Source: Aurantibacter_A sp965215845 (lineage in GTDB: Bacteria > Bacteroidota > Bacteroidia > Flavobacteriales > Flavobacteriaceae). From it: 64,000 nt of DNA. The position numbers and the translations under genes were made by a program. Below, piece by piece: positions 17,458 through 26,350 of the stretch. The stretch is from contig CBDCEL010000003.1 in the NCBI GenBank assembly GCA_965215845.1, positions 1,195,613 to 1,259,612 of the forward strand, read 5' to 3'. The notes beneath the pieces were generated by a model. That model saw only the letters and a list, made by a program, of their open reading frames with translations, ran no database searches and was not told the DNA's origin. The first letter of the stretch is position 1. Each line of letters opens with the position of its first letter.

Positions 17458-18070
17458 ATGAAACTCATCTGCATCGGCAGAAATTATGTCGACCATATCA
17501 ACGAATTGGCAAACGAGCGACCTGAAAATCCGGTGGTGTTCATAAAACCTGACTCTGCCATCTTACCTAAACAACAAGACTTTTACATTCCTGAATTTAC
17601 TGGGGAAGTCCATTATGAGGTGGAAGTCCTGGTCAAAATTAAAAAGGTCGGTAAGCATATCGACAAAACCTTCGCGGCCAGTTATTATGATGACATCGGC
17701 CTCGGGATCGATTTTACGGCACGCGATCTGCAATCGGATCTGAAAAGCAAGGGGCTTCCTTGGGAAAAGGCCAAAGGATTTGATGGTTCGGCCGTCATCG
17801 GGAGGTGGGTCGATAAATCGGAATTTGATGATTTGAACAATCTTGATTTTTCCCTTTTTAAAAATAATAATGAGGTCCAAAAGGGAAATACAGGCCTAAT
17901 GCTCTGGAAAATAGACGAATTAATCGCCTATGTATCAACCTTTTTTTACTCTCAAAAAAGGTGATATCATATTTACCGGAACACCCGCTGGTGTTGGTAG
18001 AGTAGCCCCAAATGACTATCTTGCGGGGGTATTACAGGGGCATGAACTATTTTCTGTAAAAATTAAATGA
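17458..18070 (+). pseudogene. fumarylacetoacetate hydrolase family protein, frameshifted in this sequence
   Basis: About 203 aa if one T is removed from the T7 run at 17941-17947. The frame starts MKLICIGRNYVDHINELANE, has the metal-binding EVHYEVEVLVKI and DDIGLGIDFTARDLQ stretches, and after the shift continues as GDIIFTGTPAGVGRVAPND, the family C-terminal signature. Family members act on small oxo-acids (decarboxylation or C-C hydrolysis); the substrate is not known. Without correction the protein loses its last 35 or so residues. The restored stop overlaps the Hpt gene start (ATGA). Confidence 0.8.
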
Positions 18071-18408
18071 TGATCTACAGTTTAGACAAGATTAATGAAA
18101 TGGCGGATGGCGACCAGGATTTTATCAATTCCGTAGTCTCCGTTTTTTTGGAAGAAGTGCCTCAGGATCTTCAAAATTTAGAGCAGGCCTTGGCAGACCA
18201 AAATCATGAAAAGGTATACCAGTTGGCACATAAAATCAAGCCCAATGTAGACTTGCTAGGGATGGAACAAACCCGGGCAGCCGCTTTGGAAATCGAGACA
18301 ATGGGCAAAAATTCGGCAAGTATAGCCGATATCGAAAAAGTTTTTCCTGCCCTAAAGACCGATGTTATTCAAGTGATTTCGGAATTGAAAAAGGACTTCA
18401 ACCTCTAA
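18067..18408 (+). CDS. Hpt (histidine phosphotransfer) domain protein
   Basis: 113 aa, all helical. The phospho-accepting histidine is His55 in YQLAHKIKPNVDLLGM, the typical HxxKP-like motif of Hpt domains. It would shuttle phosphate between a hybrid kinase and a response regulator; no kinase is adjacent. Its ATG overlaps the restored stop of the FAA-hydrolase gene, and cinA follows after 3 bp, so it sits inside an operon of unrelated genes. Confidence 0.82.
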   Translation: MMIYSLDKINEMADGDQDFINSVVSVFLEEVPQDLQNLEQALADQNHEKVYQLAHKIKPNVDLLGMEQTRAAALEIETMGKNSASIADIEKVFPALKTDVIQVISELKKDFNL

Positions 18409-18411
18409 TCA

Positions 18412-19658
18412 ATGTTCGCGGAAATCATAACGATCGGCGATGAGATACTCATCGGTCAGATTGTGGACACAAATTCTGCTTTTATTGCCAAGGAGCTCAA
18501 CAAAATTGGGGTTTCCGTTTATCAAATCACTTCAATTCAAGATAGTCGCGAGCATATTCTTACGGCCTTGGGCGAAGCACGGTCCAGAGCGGATATCATT
18601 ATCGTGACGGGAGGATTGGGTCCGACAAAGGACGATATTACCAAGCATACCTTTTGCGAGTTTTTCGAAGATGGGCTGGTCGAGAATAAAGATGTGTTAC
18701 GTCATATTGAGGAATTATTCAAAAGTACCTTTCGACCCCGATTTCAGATGTAAACAGAAAACAGGCATTGGTACCCTCAAAAGCAACCGTATTGCACAAT
18801 GCGAACGGAACTGCCCCCGGAATGTGGTTTCAAGAAGGCGATAAGGTGTTCATTTCCTTACCTGGGGTCCCTTTTGAAATGAAGCATTTGATTCAGGAGG
18901 TGGTCTTGCCAAAACTTGTGCGCGAATTCGAAACACCCTACATTCTACATAAGACGATTGTCACTTATGGACTTGGGGAAAGCGCTGTTGCCGATCGAAT
19001 TTCCGACTGGGAAGATGCCCTGCCCGACTTTGTCAAAGTAGCCTATTTGCCCAATTTGGGAAAGGTTAGATTGCGGTTGACCGCGAAAGGACCGGACAAA
19101 TCCATTGTTTCCAAGGCCATAGAAGAGGAAAGCCAAAAACTTTTGCCCTTGGTCCAAGATTTGGTCTATAGCATTGAAAATGAGGAAACTGTTGAGGAAG
19201 TCATCGCCCAACTGCTTACAAGAAAGGGGCTTACCCTCTCGACCGCCGAAAGTTTTACGGGGGGTAGAATTGCAAAGCGTATCACATCGTTGCCAGGGGC
19301 ATCGGCCTATTTCAAGGGTACTGTGGTCAGCTATGCGACCGAGACCAAAATAGAGGTACTTCGGGTGGATAAACAACTGATAGAAAAGTATTCCGTTGTA
19401 AGTGCCGAAGTGGCCAGGGCCATGGCAGAAAATGTGCGAAGATTGATTAAATCGGATTATTCAATTGCAACCACTGGTAATGCCGGACCGACCAAAGGGG
19501 ACTCGGACGCCGAAATTGGAACGGTCTTTATTGCGATCGCCTCTCCAAATCAGACTATTGTGGAAGAATTCATGATGGGCAACCAACGTGAAAGAATCGT
19601 ACAAAAGTCTGTTAATAAGGCCTTTGAGTTTCTTAAAAAAGAGATACGTAATTTATAG
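18412..19658 (+). pseudogene. cinA: CinA-like nicotinamide-nucleotide amidohydrolase / ADP-ribose pyrophosphatase, frameshifted in this sequence
   Basis: About 415 aa if one A is restored in the A4 run at 18721-18724. N-terminal MoCF-like (COG1058) domain: EIITIGDEILIGQIVDTN, VTGGLGPTKDD, then ALVPSKATVLHNANGTAPG and ISLPGVPFEMK. C-terminal CinA amidohydrolase domain: LSTAESFTGGRIAKRIT, then GTVVSYATETK and TTGNAGPTKGD. The protein recycles NMN/pyridine nucleotides. Unusually the shift leaves each half with its own frame, but there is no start signal for the second half, so an error is more likely than a split gene. Confidence 0.85.
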
Positions 19659-19665
19659 ATCAATA

Positions 19666-19697
19666 TTTTGCCATCCGGTAAAATTGGTATAAATTTG
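19666..19697 (+). promoter_or_regulatory. promoter of the rpmB-rpmG-DUF4295 unit
   Basis: TTTTG at 19666-19670, exactly 19 bp, then TAAATTTG at 19690-19697: a full match to the Bacteroidota -33/-7 consensus. The ATG of rpmB lies 27 bp downstream. Confidence 0.75.
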
Positions 19698-19724
19698 CAG
19701 CCTGTTTAAGAAAAAGCAAGCACA

Positions 19725-19961
19725 ATGTCTAAAGTTTGTGAAATTACCGGGAAAAGGGCAATGTTCGGAAACAACGTTTCCTTCTCCATAAACAAGACGA
19801 AAAGAAGATTCAACGTCAACCTTTCGAAGAAGCGTTTCTATATTCCAGAAGAAGATCGCTGGGTCACCTTAAAGGTTTCGGCGAAAGCGTTAAAAACCAT
19901 CAATAAAAAAGGTATTTCCGCAGTCTTGAAAGAAGCAAAGGCGCAGGGAGTATTAAAATAG
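19725..19961 (+). CDS. rpmB: 50S ribosomal protein L28
   Basis: 78 aa. MSKVCEITGKRAMFGNNVSFS and KRRFNVNLSKKRFYIPEED are characteristic of L28, a basic protein of the large subunit. The length is normal for Bacteroidota. It leads a ribosomal unit with rpmG (20 bp away) and a DUF4295 gene, ahead of ftsY. Confidence 0.96.
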   Translation: MSKVCEITGKRAMFGNNVSFSINKTKRRFNVNLSKKRFYIPEEDRWVTLKVSAKALKTINKKGISAVLKEAKAQGVLK

Positions 19962-19981
19962 CCCTTATTAATTAGAGAGCA

Positions 19982-20164
19982 ATGGCAAAAAAAGGAAACA
20001 GGGTTCAAGTAATATTAGAGTGTACCGAACATAAAAATTCTGGGCAACCGGGAACTTCTCGGTATATCACCACAAAGAACAAAAAGAACACCCCCGAACG
20101 TATTGAATTGAAGAAGTACAATCCGATTCTTCGTAAAATGACCGTTCACAAAGAAATAAAGTAA
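19982..20164 (+). CDS. rpmG: 50S ribosomal protein L33
   Basis: 60 aa. MAKKGNRVQVILECTEHK, then RYITTKNKKNTPERIELKKY, the L33 signature. The zinc-binding cysteine pairs of the C+ form are absent (a single Cys in LECTEH), so this is the zinc-independent form. It is co-transcribed with rpmB and the DUF4295 gene, 6 bp downstream. Confidence 0.95.
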   Translation: MAKKGNRVQVILECTEHKNSGQPGTSRYITTKNKKNTPERIELKKYNPILRKMTVHKEIK

Positions 20165-20170
20165 GAAGAC

Positions 20171-20323
20171 ATGGCAAAGAAAACCGTAGCGACTTTACAA
20201 TCCAGCTCAAAAAGATTGACCAAGGCGATCAAGATGGTCAAATCACCTAAATCGGGTGCTTATACTTTTGTTGAATCGGTAATGCCTCCCGAAATGGTCA
20301 ATGAATGGTTGCAGAAAAAGTAA
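20171..20323 (+). CDS. DUF4295 family protein (small, basic, ribosome-linked)
   Basis: 50 aa, starting MAKKTVATLQSSSKRLTKAI and rich in lysine. This short family is confined to Bacteroidota and is almost always encoded directly after rpmB-rpmG, as here (6-bp gap). From memory, a ribosome-associated role has been suggested in this phylum; nothing in the sequence proves it. A hairpin terminator follows at 20346. Confidence 0.85.
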   Translation: MAKKTVATLQSSSKRLTKAIKMVKSPKSGAYTFVESVMPPEMVNEWLQKK

Positions 20324-20345
20324 CTGACTAACTCAAATAATTTCT

Positions 20346-20373
20346 AAGGGCCACTTGTAAAGTGGCTTTTTTT
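20346..20373 (+). terminator. intrinsic terminator after rpmB-rpmG-DUF4295
   Basis: GCCACT / AGTGGC stem with a 5-nt loop, extended by AAG/CTT around a bulged G, followed by a T7 run. It separates the ribosomal genes from ftsY. Confidence 0.8.
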
Positions 20374-20412
20374 GTACCTGCCTACCTTGAATTTTTTTAA
20401 TCGCCCTTTCCT

Positions 20413-20420
20413 TATCTTTG
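20413..20420 (+). promoter_or_regulatory. -7 box ahead of ftsY
   Basis: TATCTTTG fits TAnnTTTG, 23 bp before the ftsY ATG and downstream of the terminator, so ftsY appears to have its own start. Confidence 0.5.
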
Positions 20421-20443
20421 AGCAGCTAACTTTTAAGTAACAA

Positions 20444-21401
20444 ATGAGCCTATTCAAAAACATATTCTCCTCCAAGAAAAAAGAGACCTTGGACAAAGGA
20501 CTGGAAAAGTCGAAAACAAGTTTTTTTGGGAAACTGAGCAAGGCCGTTGCCGGAAAATCAAAGGTCGATGACGATGTACTCGATAATTTGGAAGAGGTAT
20601 TGGTAACCTCGGATGTAGGGGTCGATACCACCCTTAAGATTATCGACCGCATAGAGGCGCGCGTCGCCAAAGACAAGTACATGGGTACCGACGAGCTGAA
20701 CGGAATACTTCGTGAAGAAATCGCCGGATTGCTTTCTGAGACCAACACCGGAAACGAAACCGACTTTGTGGTCCCTGTCGACAAAAAACCCTATGTCATT
20801 ATGGTGGTCGGTGTAAACGGAGTCGGAAAGACGACCACTATCGGTAAATTGGCCCATCAATTCAAAAACCAGGGACTCAAAGTAGTACTGGGTGCGGCCG
20901 ATACTTTTAGGGCGGCGGCCATTGACCAGATACAGGTCTGGGCGGACCGCGTCGAAGTGCCCTTGGTCAAGCAGAAAATGGGAAGCGACCCCGCTTCGGT
21001 GGCCTTTGACACCTTGAGCTCTGCCGTTTCGCAAGATGCCGACGTCGTTATAATCGATACTGCCGGGCGATTGCATAACAAGATAAATCTGATGAACGAA
21101 TTGACCAAGGTCAAAAAGGTAATGCAAAAAGTGGTTGACGACACCCCACCATGAAGTGCTTTTAGTGTTGGACGGTTCCACCGGCCAGAATGCCTTTGAG
21201 CAGGCCAAACAATTTACCAAGGCTACAGAGGTTACCTCATTGGCGGTTACTAAATTGGATGGTACCGCCAAAGGTGGTGTGGTCATCGGAATCTCAGATC
21301 AATTTCAGATTCCGGTAAAGTATATCGGAGTTGGCGAAGGCATCGAAGATTTACAGGTTTTCAATAAATTTGAATTCGTTGATTCTTTTTTCAAGATGTA
21401 A
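20444..21401 (+). pseudogene. ftsY: signal recognition particle receptor FtsY, frameshifted in this sequence
   Basis: 318 aa if one C is removed near 21149-21150. N-terminal helical N domain (1-100), then the SRP GTPase: P-loop GVNGVGKTT (123-131), ADTFRAAAIDQ, VIIDTAGRLHN, and after the shift LLVLDGSTGQNAF, TKLDGTAKGG and YIGVGEGIEDL. FtsY docks the ribosome-SRP complex at the membrane and is essential in almost all bacteria, so an inactive copy is unlikely; a base-calling error is the better reading. The protein lacks the long acidic A domain, as usual in this phylum. A degenerate copy of its 3' end occurs at 21742-21836. Confidence 0.9.
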
Positions 21402-21410
21402 TTGAAACAA

Positions 21411-21746
21411 ATGAAAAAATCGGTCTTGGCAATATTCACACTCCTTTGTTTTACATTGGGCGTCAATGCCCAAAACCCATTTTCATTTAAATTGGATATG
21501 ACAAAAGGGCCACTACCAGGTTTCTCTAAACAAAAACGTTGGTCATTGATACCGGACAAATCCATTGGGCCCACAGAACTTGAACTATTCGCCGGATTGG
21601 ACAATACAGCAAATAAAAAAGGGTTTAGCTCCAATATGCCAATTCACAGATCAAACAGTTTTCATTCAATGGTGGCGCACATTCCCGACTCGACCGTAGT
21701 TTACAAAATGCCGATACATGAACCTAAGAACGCCAAAAAGTTTTAG
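21411..21746 (+). CDS. small secreted protein of unknown function
   Basis: 111 aa from the ATG at 21411; the TTG nine bases upstream is less likely. The signal peptide is clear (SVLAIFTLLCFTLGVNAQ), then a short mature part with proline and charged residues (DSTVVYKMPIHEP near the end). I do not recognise a domain. It lies 9 bp after ftsY and is bracketed by the real and the degenerate ftsY tails, so it may have arrived together with that duplication. Confidence 0.6.
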   Translation: MKKSVLAIFTLLCFTLGVNAQNPFSFKLDMTKGPLPGFSKQKRWSLIPDKSIGPTELELFAGLDNTANKKGFSSNMPIHRSNSFHSMVAHIPDSTVVYKMPIHEPKNAKKF

Positions 21747-21836
21747 GTTTCCCAGAGACATTGGTTCAAGAAAAGGTATTGAAGAGCCGCAAGGCTTTAG
21801 TTTACAAGAATTCGTAAATTCTTTTTTAAGATGTAA
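21742..21836 (+). pseudogene. degenerate second copy of the ftsY 3' end
   Basis: In one frame this reads with IG, GIE, Q, F and EFVNSF at the positions of IG, GIE, Q, F and EFVDSF in the FtsY C-terminus. The last 29-30 bases (21808-21836 versus 21372-21401) match at 27 positions, with one base missing in the T run just before the final stop. A short stem AGAATT / AATTCT plus T run (21807-21827) within it could also end transcription. It is a relic, not a gene. Confidence 0.7.
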
Positions 21837-21866
21837 GCGGTAAGATCGTTTTATGGACCCTTCGAT

Positions 21867-23219
21867 ATGGTAAGACCCCTATTTGCAATCCTATTATTCT
21901 TTCTCGCTGTTTCGTGTAAACAGGGTACTTCTGAGAGCATTGGGCAACGCCCCCCGAATATTATATTGATAATGGCAGACGACTTGGGTTATGAAACCAT
22001 CGGGGTCAATGGGGGAAGTTCATACGATACTCCAGAAATAGACAAAATGGCTGCAGAAGGGATGCGTTTTGAACACTGCTATGCCCAACCATTGTGCACG
22101 CCGAGCCGGGTGCAATTAATGACCGGAATCTATAATGTTCGTAATTATGTTCGATTTGGGTTATTGGATACCACACAAATCACTTTTGGGCATCTTTTTC
22201 AAAAGGCAGGTTATTCCACGGGCATTATCGGTAAATGGCAACTGGGAAAAGACCCCACAAGTCCGCAAAAAGCAGGATTCGATAGTCATTGTTTATGGCA
22301 ACTAACCGAGGGAAGGGTAGATTCGACCGGAAGGGACACTCGTTTTTCTGCACCCGTACTTGATATTGATGGTGAGCTAAAAACTTTTGGCGAAAATGAT
22401 TACGGACCCGAAATCGTCAGCGACTACGGTCTCGACTTTATCGAAAAAAACCATAAATTGGAAAAACCCTTTTTTTTATACTACCCGATGATCCTTACCC
22501 ATTGTCCTTTCAGTCCAACGCCCATTTCGCCCGAGTGGGGCACAGACTCGACCGCAGTTATGAGCTATAAGGGCCAGATGGGTTATTTTGGGGATATGGT
22601 TTTTCAAATGGATAAAATCGTTGGAAAAATAAACGAAGAGTTAGTACAGCTGGGCATCGAAAACAATACTTTGGTCATCTTTACAGGTGATAATGGAACG
22701 GATAAACCCGTGGTTTCCACCATGAACGATAGACAAGTTGCAGGTGCAAAAGGAAAATCGACCGATGCAGGTACGCGAGTACCGCTTATTGTAAAATGGC
22801 CCAGGGTAATTCGGTCGAATTCTACAAATAATGACCTCATCGACTTTAGCGATTTTTTACCTACTATCTCGGAGGCTGCTGGGATCAAATTGGATTCCTT
22901 AGATCTTGACGGCCACAGTTTTCTACCACAGCTTCATGGCGGGAAAGGTGACCCAAGGGAATGGATCTATAGCTGGTATTCGCGTGAAGGAGAAGTGGAG
23001 CAGGCAAGGGTTTTCGCCCGCAACCATCGGTTCAAGCTTTACAGCACCGGGGAATTTTATGAAATCCCAAAAGATTATGAGGAACAGACTCCAATGGATG
23101 TTACCAACCTTGATACTGATGCCAAGGAAGTCTACCTAAAACTTGATGCTGTCTTGCAAGGTTTTGGCAAACGCAGGTTGGACAAGGTTCAAATTTCAAA
23201 CAGTGAAAATGACCTTTAA
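21867..23219 (+). CDS. lipoprotein sulfatase (arylsulfatase family)
   Basis: 450 aa. The lipobox is at LAVSCKQ (Cys17). The alkaline-phosphatase-like sulfatase core starts NIILIMADDLGYETIG, where Asp38-Asp39 bind calcium, and the formylglycine motif is Cys77-Thr-Pro-Ser-Arg81. GIIGKWQLGK and FTGDNGTDKP are further core motifs. It should remove sulfate esters from algal or animal glycans at the cell surface, after activation by a sulfatase-maturing enzyme not encoded in this window. Its 3' end overlaps the next gene by 11 bp. Confidence 0.88.
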   Translation: MVRPLFAILLFFLAVSCKQGTSESIGQRPPNIILIMADDLGYETIGVNGGSSYDTPEIDKMAAEGMRFEHCYAQPLCTPSRVQLMTGIYNVRNYVRFGLLDTTQITFGHLFQKAGYSTGIIGKWQLGKDPTSPQKAGFDSHCLWQLTEGRVDSTGRDTRFSAPVLDIDGELKTFGENDYGPEIVSDYGLDFIEKNHKLEKPFFLYYPMILTHCPFSPTPISPEWGTDSTAVMSYKGQMGYFGDMVFQMDKIVGKINEELVQLGIENNTLVIFTGDNGTDKPVVSTMNDRQVAGAKGKSTDAGTRVPLIVKWPRVIRSNSTNNDLIDFSDFLPTISEAAGIKLDSLDLDGHSFLPQLHGGKGDPREWIYSWYSREGEVEQARVFARNHRFKLYSTGEFYEIPKDYEEQTPMDVTNLDTDAKEVYLKLDAVLQGFGKRRLDKVQISNSENDL

Positions 23220-24075
23220 AAAACAAAATGTACTTACGTTCTTAGTCTTCCTTATCGGTGCGATCGGAGTCTCCCAAATAAGCCATCCGAAGGCCAGTCC
23301 GTTTTCAAAAGTCGAGCAAGAAATCGGACTTTCGAAAATCACCGTGGAATATTCACGGCCGGCGGTTCGGGGGAGAAAAATCTTCGGGGAGCTAGTGCCT
23401 TATGGAAGGATCTGGCGGGTTGGAGCCAACGAATCGACAAAGTTCTCAACTGATACCGATATTGAGGTCTTGGGCAATCGGCTTACGAAGGGTACGTATG
23501 CACTCTATGCCTTTCCACAGAAAGGAAAATGGGAAATTGTTTTCCACAACAATATTTCCCATTGGGGCGATGGTCGTAAAAAATACAATCCTGAAGAAGA
23601 CGCCTTTCGCATTTCGATCAAACCACAAATGACAAAAGAATTCCAAGAGAATTTTTTAATCGGTTTCGATTCAATCTCGCATAATTCCCTGAATATGATC
23701 TGGCTCTGGGAAAATACAAGGCTATCCATTCCCATCGCTGTGGACACACATTCGCAAATGCTCGAGGAAATTAAAAAACAGCTAAGGGAAAACCCCACGG
23801 CCCAGACCTATTATGAATCCGCCCGATACCTACAGGAGCAGGAAAAAGATTATGTGGTCGCATTGGGTTACCTTAATACGGCAATCGAAAAAGGAGGCGA
23901 CACCTACTATTTCCATCGGGTAAAATCTTTGGTCGAAGCGGCTTTGGGCGATTATGCCTCGACCATAAAATCAGCTGAAAGGTCCCTAAAAATTTCCAAG
24001 GAACTTGAAAAGGATGAATTCGTTCGGATGAACAAAAAAAATATTGTCCTTTGGAAAGAGAAACTAAAAAAATGA
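23209..24075 (+). CDS. DUF2911 secreted protein with TPR-like tail
   Basis: 288 aa from the ATG at 23209, chosen because a signal peptide follows (LTFLVFLIGAIGVSQ); the longer frame from 23143 would sit inside the sulfatase gene. Residues 25-170 match DUF2911: VEYSRPAVRGRKIFG, VPYGRIWRVGANESTKF and GTYALYAFPQKGKWEIVF. Residues about 185-285 look like TPR hairpins. The function of DUF2911 is unknown. It is translationally coupled to the sulfatase (11-bp overlap) and to the amidase (4-bp overlap). Confidence 0.82.
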   Translation: MTFKKQNVLTFLVFLIGAIGVSQISHPKASPFSKVEQEIGLSKITVEYSRPAVRGRKIFGELVPYGRIWRVGANESTKFSTDTDIEVLGNRLTKGTYALYAFPQKGKWEIVFHNNISHWGDGRKKYNPEEDAFRISIKPQMTKEFQENFLIGFDSISHNSLNMIWLWENTRLSIPIAVDTHSQMLEEIKKQLRENPTAQTYYESARYLQEQEKDYVVALGYLNTAIEKGGDTYYFHRVKSLVEAALGDYASTIKSAERSLKISKELEKDEFVRMNKKNIVLWKEKLKK

Positions 24076-25745
24076 TACGGCGACTTTTATTTATTTTGGT
24101 TTTGATCGTTCCCCTTTCCTGTAAAGAAAGTATCAAAATTGAGCAAAGACCCGTCACACTTTGGGAACCGTATAATGACTCTGCCGAGGTGGCCGCCAAC
24201 CAAAATCATAAGAGTGAAAGAATGCGATACAAGTTTATCCAATCCAAAGTATTGGATAAAAATGATGTTTTCCGCCCTTTGTATAATGAGGTGCAAAAAA
24301 TGACCAAGGCAGAATATCAATCGGTGAAGCCTCTTGTCTTAGAACAAGATATCTTGACCATACAAAAACACATTGCGGAAGGCTCGCTCACCTATGAGAA
24401 ACTTGTACTTTTTTATCTCACGCGAATCTTCAAGTATGAATTGAACAATGCAACGACTCTGAACGCCATCATCGCACTTAACGAAAATGTCGTGGCCGAG
24501 GCTCGAAAGTTAGACGAACGTCTAAAAATATCATCCTCGGGCAACCATCCAATTTACGGAATGCCCATTCTTCTAAAAGATAATATCAATACCTCAGGAA
24601 TGAGGACGACTGCCGGATCCCTGGCTTTGGTGAACAATGAGGTGGGAAACGCCTTTATCGTTGAGCGTCTTAAAGAAAATGAGGCTTTAATCCTGGGCAA
24701 GGTAAATTTAAGCGAGTGGGCGAATTTTATTTGTGATTGTCCGAATGGCCAAAGTGCTGTGGGAGGCCAAACCTTAAATCCATATGGGCGACGGATGTTT
24801 GATACTGGGGGTTCAAGTTCAGGCAGTGGAGTTGCGGTTGCAGCAAATTATGCCGTGGCCGCAGTAGGTACGGAAACTTCGGGATCCATTCTTTCACCTA
24901 GCAGTCAAAATTCAGTTGTTGGACTCAAGCCGACTATCGGCCTGTTGAGCAGAACGGGCATTATCCCTATTTCAAGCACTTTGGATACTCCGGGGCCCAT
25001 GACTAGAAATGTCAACGACAATGCCATCGTTTTGTCAGCGATGCAAGGACATGATGAAACAGATATGAAATCGGTTAAGGAGGAATTTACGAGTATTCCA
25101 GGTGCAGCCTTGCATCCCACTCCATTTAAAGAAATGCGATTGGGAGCTCTAAAATCAGTGTTCGAAAAGGATACACTATATGCCAAGACCATAAGAGAAT
25201 TGGAAAATCTAGGTGCCAAGATTATAAAAATCGCTCCTCAAAATATTGAAATGAAGGGCTTCTTAAGCATTTTGAATATTGATATGAAAAACGATTTGCC
25301 CAAGTATATCGAAACTGAGATTAAAAACAAGGACGTGGTATCGGTACGTAATGTGCAAGATGTAGTGCAATTCAACCTACAAGATTCACTCATACGAATT
25401 CCTTATGGACAGGCACGTTTTGATGGTATACTTTCAGATTCCACTACTACGGAAGAGTTGAGTGAAATAAAACAACGTTTAAAAACCCGCGCTCGTAAAT
25501 TCTTTAATGCTTCAATGAACAAGTACCATTTAGACGCGGTACTTTCGGTTAACAACTCTCATGCAGCTTATGCAGCAGTTGCGGAATACCCGGCCTTAAC
25601 GGTACCAATGGGTTATAGGGAAAAGGGAGAGCCGGTTAATTTAACCTTTATCGGAAAGCCCTACACAGAGATGGACTTGTTGCAAATGGGAGCCACTTTT
25701 GAAAAGGAGTTTCAAGTCAGGAAAATGCCGAAGGGATATGAATAG
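24072..25745 (+). CDS. amidase-signature lipoprotein
   Basis: 557 aa from the ATG at 24072, overlapping the previous stop (ATGA); a lipobox lies at IVPLSCKES. The amidase-signature triad is visible: Lys169 (PILLKDNINT), the cis-Ser in GGSSSGSG (246-252) and the nucleophilic Ser272 in TETSGSI. The protein should hydrolyse amides in the periplasm. The C-terminal region (NLTFIGKPYTEMDLLQMG) is typical for the family. It ends the sulfatase-DUF2911-amidase operon. Confidence 0.87.
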   Translation: MIRRLLFILVLIVPLSCKESIKIEQRPVTLWEPYNDSAEVAANQNHKSERMRYKFIQSKVLDKNDVFRPLYNEVQKMTKAEYQSVKPLVLEQDILTIQKHIAEGSLTYEKLVLFYLTRIFKYELNNATTLNAIIALNENVVAEARKLDERLKISSSGNHPIYGMPILLKDNINTSGMRTTAGSLALVNNEVGNAFIVERLKENEALILGKVNLSEWANFICDCPNGQSAVGGQTLNPYGRRMFDTGGSSSGSGVAVAANYAVAAVGTETSGSILSPSSQNSVVGLKPTIGLLSRTGIIPISSTLDTPGPMTRNVNDNAIVLSAMQGHDETDMKSVKEEFTSIPGAALHPTPFKEMRLGALKSVFEKDTLYAKTIRELENLGAKIIKIAPQNIEMKGFLSILNIDMKNDLPKYIETEIKNKDVVSVRNVQDVVQFNLQDSLIRIPYGQARFDGILSDSTTTEELSEIKQRLKTRARKFFNASMNKYHLDAVLSVNNSHAAYAAVAEYPALTVPMGYREKGEPVNLTFIGKPYTEMDLLQMGATFEKEFQVRKMPKGYE

Positions 25746-25800
25746 CCGGCTTATAGTTTCATTCTACCGACTGCAAAATATTCAATAGCTAAATAATTCC

Positions 25801-26340
25801 ATGGAAAAGAAGAACAAGGTTTATATAGCAACAAGTATTGACGGTTATATCGCCGACAAAGATGGTGGTATCGAATGGTTGGACACCATTCCGGAAATCA
25901 ACAACATCGATTCTGGCTATGAGGCTTTTAGCTCGGATATCGATGCCATGGTCATGGGCCGAACAACATTTGAAACCGTTTGTAGTTTTGACATTGATTG
26001 GCCTTACCAAAAGCCTGTATTTGTGCTCAGCAAGACCTTAAAGGAAATTCCCAATGACTATCAGGGCAAGGCATATTTGGTAAAAGGAAGCCTTGCAGAA
26101 ATTCTGAAGCAGATCCATGAAAAGGGCTATTATCGTCTCTATATCGATGGCGGAAAACTGATCCAAAGCTTTTTAAGGGAAGATTTGATCGATGAGATGG
26201 TGATAACGGTTATCCCTATTCTATTGGGAGGAGGTACTCCCCTATTTAGCGAACTTCATTCGACTTTGAATTTTGAGTGCAAAGAATCAAAATTGTTTTT
26301 GGATGCGATCGTTCAGAATCGCTTTGTGCGCAAGAGGTAG
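25801..26340 (+). CDS. dihydrofolate reductase family protein (RibD C-terminal-like)
   Basis: 179 aa. KVYIATSIDGYIADKDGG at the start and AMVMGRTTFE, YIDGGKLIQSFL and IPILLGGGTPLF later are the motifs of the RibD C-terminal/YyaP-type reductases, which bind NADPH. The true substrate of these stand-alone proteins is generally unknown; the catalytic residues of classical DHFR are not conserved. It is preceded by a 55-bp gap after the amidase and is convergent with a serine hydrolase gene. Confidence 0.82.
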   Translation: MEKKNKVYIATSIDGYIADKDGGIEWLDTIPEINNIDSGYEAFSSDIDAMVMGRTTFETVCSFDIDWPYQKPVFVLSKTLKEIPNDYQGKAYLVKGSLAEILKQIHEKGYYRLYIDGGKLIQSFLREDLIDEMVITVIPILLGGGTPLFSELHSTLNFECKESKLFLDAIVQNRFVRKR

Positions 26341-26350
26341 AAAAAAGGTG

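Noticed and set aside
16687..17947. T7 runs as phase-variation or programmed frameshift sites
   Set aside because: Five adjacent genes are affected, including housekeeping genes and non-repeat positions; error is simpler.
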